Part shown: positions 48,433 through 60,189 of the stretch, one piece after another
How positions within the stretch are numbered: the stretch's first letter is position 1
Layout: each line of letters begins with the position of its first letter
Assembly: GCA_021234535.1 (NCBI GenBank)
Contig: SFZH01000008.1
Coordinates: 4,774,001 to 4,838,000 of the forward strand
Source of the DNA: Stichopus chloronotus
Taxonomy: Eukaryota; Echinodermata; Holothuroidea; Aspidochirotida; Stichopodidae
DNA: 64,000 nt
Reading direction: 5' to 3'
Notes under the pieces: model-generated
The model's input: the letters and a program-made list of their open reading frames with translations, nothing else
Database searches by the model: none
What the model was told of the DNA's origin: nothing
Position numbers and translations under genes: made by a program

Positions 48433-49740
48433 CCGATAACAAGTTTTTGTTTGTTTGTTGTATTTCGGAATATTGCCCTTCGGAATAAGTCACTTCTGAC
48501 ACTTCTGATTTACCGGCCAATTACGTAACATGAGCCCGATATCAGTCCAACTAACTTATTTCCATGTGACGGGGAAGGGCAAGGATGCAAGTATTTAGAA
48601 TCAAATACATCTGCAATACATCAGTTACATCTGGACATGCCTCTCCTCGGTGATTAGTAAACCCTACTCTCAATCGTTTCTTCTGATTGACTTTTAGACA
48701 TGAAACTATTCACAGGTGAACATTGCATTATGGAAATCTTTGATGTAAAATGATTTGTAACAACCAAATTAATGTTCTTTCGTGATTCTTCCTAACCTCG
48801 TTTGACCATTTCCGTAATTTAAAGGCCGTGTAAGGCCGTGCCATGAAAATGACATTTTGGAGAATTGGAAGCATTCAGTCTTGAAAATGTTAAATATAGC
48901 CAGGAATTCAGTCAAAGATTAATCAATTTACAACAACATTATTATCTCACAAGGTGTTTCATGAATAAACATTGCCAAGTATGCATCAAGACATGGACTC
49001 AAATGGTATAGCTTGTGTTAACCTTTGCTTCTGTCACCTTCATTTCAAGGACATTTGAGAATTTTGTATGCCCAGAGGGTTTTATTTTCTTCAGAAATAT
49101 AAAGTAATATCACTTAACAAAGTGAAAAACAGTAATTAAGTAATTAAAAGGGAAAGTATAAAGGCTTAACAAAAACCTTCAAAAAGCATAATCATGCACG
49201 AGTATTAGAATTGGACTGATGTGAGTGAATTGAACACCCCCCCCAAAAAAACTTTGCCATTGGCATCTTCTTTTAATCCGTCAGTCTAACTCACCTGCTA
49301 TATGGCTTCTTATGGTCACTGCAGAGTTTGACACGATGTCGTACTTTTGTTTGACCAATCAAGTTATCACATGTCATGCATGATTTCATGTTGGTCGGAT
49401 TGGGTTGATGTCTGTAAAATGTAAATGCATGAATATAATGACAATCAAACGCCATAAGCCGAGATATGAACCTTGACTACAAAATATATATATATCTATA
49501 TTATTTGTCATGTCTATAGTATATTGGTAATGTATATAGCAAATCAACGTCATGTTATAAATCATAACGTTATGAATGCAGAATTAAAAATACTTTAAAG
49601 TACTAAATAAAAAATACCAGGTGGTAAACATAGATTAAACCAAACGAAAGTTTATGTTCAAGCATAGGGAGAGGTATATAACAAATGCTAATGAATATCA
49701 CTTAATATCATATCATGCTAATGAATATCACCTAGCTCGC
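48433..49740. other. Unassigned AT-rich sequence with an inverted R1 copy
   Basis: 48955-49170 is the inverted relative of 43700-43835. Otherwise no gene or clear repeat is seen; TATATATATATCTATATT at 49485-49502 is a simple repeat. Confidence 0.4.
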
Positions 49741-51715
49741 AGGTATTAGCAAGTCAAATGACTTTGTGATTCCTTGCCGATATCTCTTTTTATTTTAAAA
49801 CACACACAATCACTTAAAAACAAAAGCAACCCAGTGGAGAAGGGAAGGCACCATATCAAAATGAAAAACATAACGCAAGAATGACAACCACATTCTGTAT
49901 CACTTATGGGTTTGATGTTACCGAGTGGTAATATGAATGAGTAATGTCATTCACTCAGCATTGATGACAATTGTGGCCATGAAGAAGGTAATTCACAAGT
50001 TGATGAAAAGTTCGTGACACCAAATTGTGGTTTTCGATTTTTAGGGTTTTATAGTGATCGTGTATGGAACTGAATTCCTTGAAGTAATCACCATTTACAT
50101 GTTTTTTAAATCTACCACAAGGCCTGAGTTTGGACTCCCCAACGTAATTATTCCCACAAGTTTTGTCAAACACAAGGAATATGATATATACAAAGCACTG
50201 TTTTTAAGATCAGGAATTTTGTCTTTAACCTTGAAAAATGAACCAATTTTAGAACGGCGTCCCATAAACTTCCAAACCGAGGTGATATTAAAGTTCTCCA
50301 TGTAGAGAATGCCTGGTATAGACATGGAGTCTCTTTTCATTAAGGACTTTTTACTGCAAGATTTCTTATTGTAATTTTTATTACTTCTCAAGAAACACTC
50401 AAATGACTTTGAGATTCCTGCCAAATCTTTTCTGTATGGTTTATAAAGGAATAAGGGTTACACGAACAAAATATCAACATAAGACATATCATAGGAGTTC
50501 ATCTCTTGACGTTACAAATTTGCATTCTTGGCCAACGTTTATTCATGATACAGTTGAGAGATACACTAATTTACCTGTATATTTGTCAATCTTTGTTGTG
50601 ATTTCATGGAATTTGTGGCTATTGTTAACATTTTCAATGTCTAATACACCCACATAGGTGGCTTACCTATTACAAATGTAAATATTGAGAAACTAATTAC
50701 ATTGTGAGTCTACTTTAAAAACTGAATAATACTCATTCAAGCAACAGGAAATAGTGAAAACGTTCATAAACGAATGGAAGTATAGCCCCATTCGTCTCTA
50801 TGAATGCTGATCAGGCACTGACTACCAAGGAACTAATATGAAAAACCCTTAACATTGTAACATATTATTTGAAGAAAAACTACCGCTTTGGAGCTGATGT
50901 GGCCCATTCTAAAGTTGTACCTACAATTGTTGAATACTACACAGAGTTCCACTAACATAATGCTAATTGACAAACCGTTCACATGGTAAATTAAAATATG
51001 CAGAAAAGAAACATTTTCTATGTTTTCATGGAATAGTCCATATGCCACATGTGGTATTAATAATCCTGAGCAAACTGAAGGGACCGTAATGTGACACAAT
51101 TTCAACTTAATACTATTTTTAATCTCTAGGAAAAGAGGCATTTTGCATGATTTCCTAAAATGGCCCACTTGGAACTTGAACACCCCTTGTTCCAATACCA
51201 CAACACTAAAGTTGACAAACATTTCACATTGTAAAGAAAATATGCAGAAAAGCATGATTCCACAAAGTGGTCCAAATGGCACCTTAAGGGACCACTTATC
51301 CTGGAGAACCTCATCGTAGTAATGTGACACAATTTCAACTGAATATCATACAATCTGTGGAGAAGTTCGCATTTTCCATGATTCCATAGAAGGACTCATA
51401 TGGTCCATTTGGACGTTAAACCCCCAAATCTTGAACACATTGGGTTCCACTGTCACAATGCTAATTTGATAAACCTTTCACATTGTGAAGTAAAATATGC
51501 AGAAAAGAAATGTTTAGCATGATTTCATAAAATGGTCCATATTTCCTATTTGGACCTTGCACCCTAACATTGAACAAAGGCACCACCAACATAATGCATC
51601 CATATACAAAATACTCACTTTGCTTAACTTTATAACCCTCCCCCACGCAGTGCCCCCAGATGACCTTTGACCTCCACCAAAAACAATAGCGCACACCTTC
51701 TCAATAGCAGAAAAT
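49741..51715 (+). mobile_element. Family B tandem-core element, second copy
   Basis: The 5' end (AAGTCAAATGACTTTGTGAT then TCCTTGCC) and the next 120 bp match 9781-9920. A direct R1 remnant lies at 50445-50555. The core at 50830-51600 has about five units with CACATTGTGAAGTAAAATAT then GCAGAAAAG, and CATGATTTCATAAAATGGTC then CATAT blocks. It ends in a family A word set (TGACCTTTGACCTCCACCAA then AAACAATAG) at 51661-51690. The last 270 bp belong to the large duplication. Confidence 0.6.
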
Positions 51716-52448
51716 ATTAACAACTTATTTGATCATGGAAGTTTTAATCTAACGATCGTGCACTCGTTGTTGTCTAATTCTTTTGTAAAAAAAAACATAA
51801 AGACACATCCTATTGGGGTCTGATGTGATTTTTTATATTTTTTTCTGTAAAGTTTTCGTGAAAACATAAAATTTCCCCCCCCCCTCGTCCCGTTCAAGCA
51901 CAGCCATTGACTATCTTCGTCAATCATTTTGAGATGCATCAGTAGATCCATAATTCTCTAGGTAATATTGTACAATATTACATTGATGGACATATCATAC
52001 CCAATTGTATCACGGGAGTAAAATGAAATGAAAGAAAGATTCATGAAGAAACGTTGAGTTAGGTCTATGACATTGGTACATTAGTGCTTCATGTACCTTA
52101 TTAAAGTAACTTACGTTGAATTTTGTAGACAAAAAGAGAAAAGAAGATCCACGGAGTTGGGGTGGTATGACCATGTGAACTTTGTAATGAAAATTAACTG
52201 GGTGCCGTTTCATTTCACATGGTAATTTTTGAGTGTTTGATAAAAAATATGTTATTTGGGACTCATAATGTTCATGAATTTTTTTTTGTTGCTTATCTTT
52301 ATTTTACACTACACAAAAAATTACGTATTTATCTTTCAGAAGCCCATTTTATACACAACGTTGAAGCGTTTATCAATGTACTGACAATTCCGACAATAAC
52401 AACAGTAGTAAGAGAAATAAACATAATGAAGGTCATTCATCATCACCA

Positions 52449-52721
52449 TCATATACTGACTGTGTTTAACAACTCGATGTCACACTGAATGGGCCGAAGA
52501 TAAATCTTTTCCTGGCGTTCAGCTGTCTTCAAGTTTGGAGCAGTGAATCCACCGTCGGGCAAAGGGATCGCTCGAAATTGCTTTGATGAACCGTTTGCTT
52601 TCAGGTACTCGAATCCGTCAGCCTGACGCAGTTTCGGAAAGTAGTTGCATATAATGTACATTACTTCAGTTGGAGAAGCATCCGATGGCAGCTCGATCCT
52701 CTTTTCCCCCCAGTCCACACT
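52449..52721 (-). CDS. Exon-like ORF, G2E3-like N-terminal domain (tentative), copy 1
   Basis: The minus-strand frame is open from an AG acceptor (CATATTCATATCAG) to a TGA. The product reads SVDWGEKRIELPSDASPTEV, then MYIICNYFPKLRQADGFEYL, then KTAERQEKIYLRPIQCDIEL near its end. The pattern (IELPSDA, FPKL, GGFE(Y/L)L, Y(I/L)RP(I/L)QxD(I/L)) is one I associate with N-terminal regions of echinoderm and fish proteins annotated as G2E3-like HECT ligases. That link is from memory and moderate at best. The frame may be open further upstream (MYVFGPYSYQ), so the acceptor is not proven. It ends about 10 residues after RPIQ, so it is partial. Confidence 0.4.
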   Translation of the reverse strand, partial: SVDWGEKRIELPSDASPTEVMYIICNYFPKLRQADGFEYLKANGSSKQFRAIPLPDGGFTAPNLKTAERQEKIYLRPIQCDIELLNTVSI

Positions 52722-53274
52722 CTGATATGAATATGGACCAAATACATACACACATAATGTTGATGTTTCAAAGATTTATGACACTGCATTTATTTTAATA
52801 GGTTAGTCGTTATTTATGGGACTTCTGTGTGTCAATACAAAAATTAGCGCAAGGCAAAAACAGTGATTAAATGGTCTCTCAATACTCGTGATCATTGTTC
52901 TCAACTTGTATATCATCTCAGTGTGTATGAATGAATTAGTTATATTTTAAATTCGAACAAACAGGCAATTCAATAAGAAGTGACCTGTTCTCTGAAACAA
53001 AAGTGGACGATTTGTGCGACTAAACAGCGACCTTTGCGTCTGCGACCAATATAGTCACAGACGGCAAAATCTCTCCCTGTATACTACGTAAGCTCATAGG
53101 AATGAAACAATGAGCAGGAACTTACAGTAGACCTGCTGGACAGACACATCACAGTAAGACACAGTGTGACAGACTTTCTTCTACTGCCTCTGTGACCTGG
53201 GTGTAAGATTTGTTACAAATCTTTATATTTTCTGTTTTTCTTTATATAGCGCCACAATTTGTTTTAAGTTGTTC

Positions 53275-53304
53275 CAGAGCCGTATATCTGTATATACGGC
53301 TCTG
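53275..53304. repeat. Perfect 13-bp-arm hairpin, copy 1
   Basis: CAGAGCCGTATAT and ATATACGGCTCTG flank a CTGT loop. It is repeated without change at 61016-61045. Confidence 0.8.
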
Positions 53305-54107
53305 AGTTGTTCTGTTCTTGGACTGGCGACAATGTTGTCTCGCTATGTAAGTACCGTGCTTGTCGGATGATCGACTGTTACACGCTCTTGTTTTAATGTT
53401 CAGTGAATATGAATTCTAATTTCATGCTATAAATCGTTTGTGTCAATGCCAATTACCTGGAAATGTTGAGCGTAACTTTCAGAATAATTTTTGATGCATT
53501 TCACAATTCACACATGAATAGGTTCAGTGAAACTTAAATAATCTCATGAATTTGGCGGTCCTTTCAGCCGTGGCCTATGCATATAGTTTTGATGTTTTAG
53601 CTCAGCGTACTGCTGTGTGGTGTGCATAAGTGGTGTAGCCTATCGTTGTAACCTATCAGTTTTGTTCTCTTGAGTGTGCATTGGCGATAAATTGTTGTCA
53701 CGTTTACACCTGCTGTTTGAGATGATGGTTCTTTCTTTTTTTTTTAAAGTTACGTCAAAGTAAGTGCACAGGTAATTCAGAGGTCGCGTGCACTATTCGT
53801 TTCATGATAATTATTCAGGATTTTGTACGAGTTGAGGAGACATATTGTTGTATTGGACGGATATGGCAGGCAGTCATTATACATGTACAGGTCAAGTAAT
53901 GGCTCATGAATATTCATATGTACTGTGAGGATGTGTGTTTTTGTGATGTTTATACCTATCTAAGCTTTGTAATTTGCATTGAAAGTATGGGATTTATGTC
54001 AGTTTATGATAAATCTCAGTGTATATTATAGTCACTGAGTACATCGTTTGAGATTGATTATTGTTTGTTTATATCCATTTTCTCCGGCCAAAGGATTCTG
54101 TTAACCT

Positions 54108-55312
54108 GCTTACCTGTGTCGTCTGCTAAGCGGAATGTATTTATGCCCGGCAGTGTAGTAAGTTTTAAGGGTATGATCAATAACAGGCGAAGTTCAAACC
54201 TATTAAACGTTTTAAACACGTTTGTGTATGGTCCTATTAAAGAATGTGTTTTATTACTTGGTGACAATTAAGTAATTTTTGTGAAAGGACTATTGTATTT
54301 ATGCCCTTACCTATGGATACTGAGAAGAAAGGGTCTATCAAAGGCGGTTTTGTTCTTATGGATTAGGTCAATGCGTATCGGTTTCTATGCGTATTGGTTA
54401 GGTCAACATCAAGGTGAAAGTAGTCAATTTCACTGTTTTGAATTGTACATGTTTGATATGTGCTTAATTTAGTTGCATCTAGATTATTTATGATGATAGT
54501 CTCTTGTTTAAACGTTAAATGTCTGCATGCCGTATATATTAAGGTCGTCGTGTAGTTATGTATGAAATGTTTGTTGTTTATTCTTATGCTGTTTGTTACA
54601 GTGAATATTTTGGCGTACCATTAAATGCGAGACCTATTGATCAGAGCTGACCAGTTGTTATCAAGTTAAGAGTTACGTGCTAATCAATAATCGCATTTAA
54701 ACCGTTGTTTTTTGTTGTTTTTGAAGTAAACTTCCGCACAGTATAACGACAGTCATTGCTTGATTCCTTTAAAGAAGTAGGTATATCTATTTCATGTTCA
54801 TGTTTGTATACCTTTGTAAAGTCTATATTCGCAACAGTATGTGTCCGTACGCCATCATTCAGCACGTGTATAGTCGCCTCAGATTATGTACTTTACTGTT
54901 ACATTCAAGTTTAAAACGATGCTTGCCCCGCTAAGTTTGTGCGCCGGGTTTTCATTTTGAGGATTATTTTCAGCTTTACTGTTTGGGGGTTACTTGCATT
55001 TATTTGGGGTATTTTTTGATAAATATTCGTGTGACAGATGATTTTGGGGAAGGACAAATTATTCGGATTTTACTGATTACGGAGAATTGATTAGGCCAGT
55101 GTGTCGGGTTATTATTTAGCTTTACGCCCGTCGTTTTTTCGAGTAAGTCCCATGTTTCAACACGTTTCAAAATAATGGCGCTATTCTTAAATGATTGTAT
55201 CTTGATTAATTTTCTCCAAACAGATTGAATAAAACAAGTAATTCTACAAAAGCGGAAATCCAGCAATTCGAGTAAAGTTTCGTCTTTTTTTCCGTGAGCC
55301 ACTGTTACAGAA
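54108..55312. other. AT-rich leader-like stretch before the retroelement
   Basis: No supported gene. It lies between duplication copy 1 and the gag-like frame. No primer-binding site or LTR end was recognised. Confidence 0.35.
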
Positions 55313-55966
55313 TTGAATGATTCCTACAATTCCTTCTCGATGCCTGTGATGGTCAACAAATCACTTTCATCCAATCAAACCGTGGCATACTTACAGTATT
55401 GCTTGACGGGCAGGTGTCTGCCTCTTTCACTACAATTCAGTTTACTGGAACCAAGCGGTGAGAGGGATCTTATGTTTGGAACATGGACCAGCTCAAAAAT
55501 TACGGGACGCAACCGTAAAGGTAACCAGACAAGAGCACTGGAAGAACTGGTGTGTCTGGTAGAGACAGGTGTCGTACAAGAAGAAATTGACAAGGTTCTT
55601 ATTAAGGCAAAATTGAGATTTGAATCCATAGAACAATGTCATGATGAGCTAGTGGAGCTGATAGAGGATGACACTGGCTATGCTGAGGAGCAAGACTAGA
55701 TCAATCAGTGCCAAGATGAGTTCATGACAGATATGGCTAGGACTGAGGTCATGATGAACAAAGGTAAGCAGCCACAACAGCCAGAAGACACGGAGGAGAT
55801 GGCGGCAGCAGTGGCACATGGTGTTGTCGACTCTGGAGAGACTGCAGTTGGCAATGACAATAGTGATGATAGTATAGGATCACAGGTTTTGAGTGCAAGT
55901 GCCGATAATGTCAATGTAGTTAACAGTACTTTGGTAGGGTTATTCAAAGTTTTTTTCCTTACCTAA
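55313..55966 (+). pseudogene. BEL/Pao gag-like N-terminal region with in-frame TAG
   Basis: 128 codons from an ATG reach a TAG at 55697, after which the same frame continues to 55966. Around the stop, EEQD-stop-INQCQDEF reads like relatives that have Trp there, so TGG to TAG is likely. Upstream, RNRKGNQTRALEELVCLVE, IEQCHDELVELIEDD and YAEEQD match the usual N-terminal gag helices. A frameshift near 55960 leads into NSLKQFDGDPVCHQ, the start of the DUF1759 region. Confidence 0.65.
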
Positions 55967-55974
55967 GAACTCAC

Positions 55975-56440
55975 TGAAGCAGTTTGATGGGGATCCAGTG
56001 TGTCATCAAGTGTTGATTCCCATCATTCAATAGTTTAATATCTGATATACAGGATGATGATGTCACTGTGTTCATGTAAAGCCCTTGAGTCAATCCAACA
56101 TTGTGGGTTACACCAACCTAGTGAGGGGTACAGTGCTGCTTGTAAGACGTTGAAGGAAAGATGACACATCTAAGTTTCGTGAAGATGCCGATGATCTACG
56201 TAATTGTTTTGAAGCCCTTAGTACTTTAGGCTACTTGCATGAGCTCAACATTCAAAGCAGCTTAAAGATGATCGCAGATAAACTCCAAGGATTTCTGCAG
56301 AACAGATTGCAGAGGGAAAACCTCCAGCTAAAGACAAAGGGACTGATTCCAAGTTTAACTTATGTGGTTGAATTGTCAAGGCATCGACCATCGAAGTAAA
56401 TGACCCGGTGTTTGGGTCATCAGAGAATCATGCACCCTTG
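55975..56440 (+). pseudogene. BEL/Pao gag DUF1759-like region
   Basis: Recognisable blocks in shifting frames are LKQFDGDPV, KALESIQHCGLHQPSEGYSA, KFREDADDLRNCFEALSTLG and YLHELNIQSSLKMIADKL. Stops and frameshifts separate them. The zinc knuckles and protease normally found downstream are absent. Confidence 0.65.
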
Positions 56441-56504
56441 CCACCAAGTGACTAAGATGAAGGGATTGGAAAACACTGAAGAAAGTTTAATGTTCCGAAC
56501 AAGT

Positions 56505-57646
56505 GTAATGGCGAGTCTGTCAATGACTATTGGCTAAAGGGACCAGATTTGCTAAACGACCTACATGGAGTGATATTGCGGTTTTGGAGCAAGCTGTGGC
56601 CCTTTGTGGAGATATCGAAAAGATGTATTATTAAGTTCTGATATCTGAGATGTATCAGCATGTTCACAGGTATTTGACTTGGACAACGACAGAAGGGAAC
56701 CAGACGTCTTCGTTAAAACAGTGCTGACGTTTGGTGACAAACCAGCTGCTGCAATGGCACTTACTGCCCTAAAAATGACAACAAAGGAGGGTGAAGCAAC
56801 CTACAATGAAGTGTTAAAGTGGTAAACAGAGACTCATATATGGATGATGTTTACACCTCGGTCGAGACAGTTGACAAAGCAAGAAAGCTCGCTGATGACA
56901 TCAATACACTGTTAAAGCAAAGGTGGGTTTAAAGAGGCTCGTTGAGTTGTTTTGTGAAATTCACTCAATTTTTCTAAACCGGTCAAGTTTCCTTCAAATA
57001 CCAATGACAAACAAACTAAAAGGATCCCAAAGTTTTACATACGTTGGAGCATTAACGTGTGAGTAACCAACGATTAAATTTGGTTTTTGAAACTTTGTGA
57101 CCAGACATTTTCACATTAGTACATTCACATGCACACAATCAGAGCAAGTAACGGTCAAAAATTCAAAAAAATTGACAGTTTTCATATAACTATTGGATGT
57201 GAAACTTGATTAATCATGCTGATTGTGAGTATTGTCGTGTGTTTGTATACTTCAAAATCACCGCAATCTTTACTGATATCAACTCAATGAGCCCCTTTAA
57301 AATCAAGGAATGTATGTCTAATGAAGAGTTGACGGGTTAGGAGACAGTATTCCATTAGTCAGCAAAAGAAATGGATGAGAAGATACTGGGAGTGAAGTGG
57401 AACAATTTGAAAGATGATCTTGTAGTGGATGTCAAGCTAGATGGTCAAATCACACAGTTGAAAAGCACTAAAAGAAAGACCTTAGGGGTAATCGCTAAAG
57501 TGTTTGAACTGATAGGATTTGCAGCACCAGTAGTAGTAAAGTGGACGATGCAGGAATTGTGGAAATCTGGTGTAGACTGGGATGAATGTCTGCCAGAACA
57601 AACAGGAGAGGAACAGAGAAGACCTTTGGTACATGTGCCTATGTAA
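56505..57646 (+). pseudogene. BEL/Pao reverse transcriptase and connection, interrupted
   Basis: CNGESVNDYWLKGPDLLNDL begins at about 56508. ALCGDIEKMYY near 56605 keeps the first catalytic Asp. VFVKTVLTFGDKPAAAMALT and the catalytic box SYMDDVYT (YMDD at 56837-56848) follow. At GGF|K the frame is broken by a 364-bp insertion (56933-57296) and then resumes as KIKECMSNEEL. The connection region at 57371-57646 (EKILGVKWN, TKRKTLGVIAKVFELIGFAA, MQELWKSGVDWDECLP) is open for 91 codons. Confidence 0.7.
56933..57296. mobile_element. 364-bp TTAA-flanked MITE inside the retroelement
   Basis: The terminal inverted repeats are AGAGGCTCGTTGAGTTG (left) and AGGGGCTCATTGAGTTG (right, read inverted), 15 of 17 identical. 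TTAA (or TTTAAA) flanks both sides: 56929-56932 and 57297-57300. Removing it with one TTAA restores the retroelement codons GGG-TTT-AAA-ATC-AAG in frame. A TTAA target is used by piggyBac and Kolobok transposases; the AGGGG-type start leans to Kolobok. No coding capacity. Confidence 0.75.
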
Positions 57647-58020
57647 GATGGGAATTGAGGAGTGGAGAGTTTGAAACTAGGTTTGTTGCAAAGTCCCGAG
57701 TAGCGCCATTAAAGACACTGACGGTACCAAGATTAGAGATGCAAACAGCGGTGATGGGAGCAAGACTGTCAGCCTCAATCGAAGAAGAAACTTCATTTAG
57801 GTTTGAACGGAAGATACAAATGATTGACAGCAAGATCGTTCTTGGGTTGATCAAGCGGCCTACAAGGTACTTCAATTGTGGCAACAAGGGTGTCGGAAAT
57901 TTAAAAAGAAAACAGGAATAGAGGACAAGAAACATGTCCCAGGTGCCCTGAGTCCTGCTGATGATGTGTCTAGAGGGATACCAGCAGATAAAATCACAGG
58001 GAGATGGTTTTAAAGGCCAG
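57631..58020 (+). pseudogene. BEL/Pao RNase H region
   Basis: The frame starting at about 57631 reads GTCAYVRWELRSGEFETRF, VAPLKTLTVPRLEMQTAVMG and IQMIDSKIVLGLIK, close to Pao-family RNase H (AYVR, VAPLKxLTxPRLELQ, TDSxIVLxWI, with D present and W read as L). A frameshift near 57890 follows. VPGALSPADDVSRGIPADKI at about 57935 is the usual HxPGxxNxADxxSRG end. Confidence 0.7.
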
Positions 58021-58189
58021 ATTTCGTGAGTCAGCCAATGACCCAATGGCCAAATGAAAGTGTAGAAGGTGTGAGGGATAAAAGGGAAGGAAAAATAATG
58101 AAGTTGTGTGGACATGTTGATGTCAGTAAGATGGGCCATGATGCTACAGACATAGGGGAAGGAACGCAGTTAAATCAGTTTGATACAAA

Positions 58190-59080
58190 TGTACTGAGTG
58201 CCGAAGATGGAGGAAGATTCCGGATGTTCCTGTCATGGCAGATCTCCCCTCGGCCAGACTGCGTGTTGGTAAACCTGCATTCTATCCTACTGGAATGGAT
58301 TGTTTCGGACCATATATGATAAAGATTGGGAGACGCCAGGAGAAGAGATGAGGTGTTATAATTAAATACATGACAACAAAGACCGTTCAACTGGCACATT
58401 TTGAAAGTATGGATGCAGATGCACTTTAAATGGGTTTTAAAAGATTTGTATCTAGACGTGGGACCCTAAAGGAGCTATTTTCTGATTTTGGCACAAATTT
58501 CAAAGGGGCTGAACGGGATGTGAATGAGTGCTTTAGAGACATGAGTAAAGAACTACAGGACAAACTGCCCTAGCAGCAAAAGGAGTTCAAGTTCAACCCA
58601 CCAAGTGGGCCACATTGTTTGGATGAGAAAGATAAAATCGGTCAATAAATGCACTAAGATGTTGTCTCAAAAAGCGTGTTGTTCCTGAGGCTGTACTCCA
58701 GACTGTAATCATTGAAGTTGAAGGGCCTAATCAACTCAAACCCCAATAGGTTATGTTTCATCTGATGTGGCTGACACTGATCCAATAACTCCCAACATTC
58801 TGTTCATGAGAATGTGAGATCCGTCATTGCTGTCAGTCTCCTTCTATCAGAACTAGAAAACAGTGGAGGTATAGCCAAGTCATTGCAGACCTTTTTGGAA
58901 GAGGTTCGTTTCAGATTATCTTCCAAGTCTACAAGCACGCCAGAAGTGGTAGAAGGAGTCTATAAACTTGGAAAAAGGAGAAAAGGTCCTAGTCATTACA
59001 TGGTTCCAAGGGGTGAATGGCTGGTAGCTGAAGTAGTGAAGGTTTATACAATTCAAGACGACAGAGTTAAGAGTTGCTGA
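58190..59080 (+). pseudogene. BEL/Pao integrase remnant
   Basis: Blocks in several frames are GMDCFGPYMIKIGRRQEK (first catalytic Asp kept), MTTKTVQLAHFESMDADAL, RRGTLKELFSDFGTNFKGAE (second Asp kept) and FKFNPPSGPH (start of the Glu region, then disrupted). 58680-58750 matches the VPEAVLQTVIIEVEG segment. 58814-59080 is an open 88-codon piece ending MVPRGEWLVAEVVKVYT, the typical C-terminal domain. A purine-rich tract at about 59127-59157 follows, where a polypurine tract would be expected. Confidence 0.7.
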
Positions 59081-60189
59081 CAAATTTACAAGCGACCTTA
59101 ACTGAAGAGTACTAAACTAGGTTGATGGGAAAAAATGAGTAGAAGATTTTGGAGATAGTTCCACTGTCATAATGCTAATTTGATAAACCTTTCACATTGT
59201 GAAGTAAAATATGCAGAAAAGAAATGTTTAGCATGATTTCATAAAATGGTCCATATTTCCTATTTGGACCTTGCACCCTAACATTGAACAAAGGCACCAC
59301 CAACATAATGCATCCATATACAAAATACTCACTTTGCTTAACTTTATAACCCTCCCCCACGCAGTGCCCCCAGATGACCTTTGACCTCCACCAAAAACAA
59401 TAGCGCACACCTTCTCAATAGCAGAAAATATTAACAACTTATTTGATCATGGAAGTTTTAGTCTAACGATCGTGCACTCGTTGTTGTCTAATTCTTTTGT
59501 AAAAAAAAACGTAATACTTAACCGCTAGTAAAACATAAAGACACGTCCTATTGGGGTCTGATGTGATTTTTTTTATTTTTTTCTGTAAAGTTTTCGTGAA
59601 AACATAAAATTTCCCCCCCCCCCCCTCGTCCCGTTCAAGCACAGCCATTGACTATCTTCGTCAATCATTTTGAGATGCATCAGTAGATCCATAATTCTCT
59701 AGGTAATATTGTACAATATTACATTGATGGACATATCATACCCAATTGTATCACGGGAGTAAAATGAAATGAAAGAAAGATTCATGAAGAAACGTTGAGT
59801 TAGGTCTATGACATTGGTACATTAGTGCTTCATGTAACTTATTAAAGTAACTTACGTTGAATTTTGTAGACAAAAAGAGAAAAGAAGATCCACGGAGTTG
59901 GGGTGGTATGACCATGTGAACTTTGTAATGAAAATTAACTGGGTGCCGTTTCATTTCACATGGTAATTTTTGAGTGTTTGATAAAAAATATGTTATTTGG
60001 GACTCATAATGTTCATGAATTTTTTTTTGTTGCTTATCTTTATTTTACACTACACAAAAAATTACGTATTTATCTTTCAGAAGCCCATTTTATACACAAC
60101 GTTGAAGCGTTTATCAATGTACTGACAATTCCGACAATAACAACAGTAGTAAGAGAAATAAACATAATGAAGGTCATTCATCATCACCA

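Larger units (their letters stand above)
51444..54107 (+). repeat. Large direct duplication, copy 1
   Basis: This segment reappears at 59158-61708 with only scattered substitutions and a few indels. Copy 1 keeps about 130 bp (53470-53600) that copy 2 lacks. Copy 2 has an extra 24 bp (about 59511-59534). Copy 1 begins inside a family B unit whose upstream part continues naturally, so copy 1 sits in the ancestral context. It contains an antisense exon-like ORF at 52449 and a perfect hairpin at 53275. Confidence 0.85.
55313..59080 (+). mobile_element. Decayed BEL/Pao retrotransposon interior
   Basis: In order: gag N-terminal frame (55313-55966), a DUF1759-like gag region (about 55975-56400), reverse transcriptase (56505-56925), Pao-type connection (57371-57646), RNase H (57631-58020) and integrase to its C-terminal part (58190-59080). 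Every domain is cut by stops or frameshifts. Protease and the first part of the reverse transcriptase are missing between about 56440 and 56505, so an internal deletion has occurred. A 364-bp element sits in the reverse transcriptase. No LTR was confirmed. BEL/Pao elements replicate through LTRs; this copy cannot make functional proteins. Confidence 0.8.

Noticed and set aside
50833..51330. 165-codon minus-strand open frame
   Set aside because: It is made of family B tandem units and the peptide is repetitive in step with the DNA; no splice sites or family motif.
57639..58139. 166-codon minus-strand open frame
   Set aside because: It is antisense to the BEL/Pao RNase H, whose plus-strand motifs are clear.
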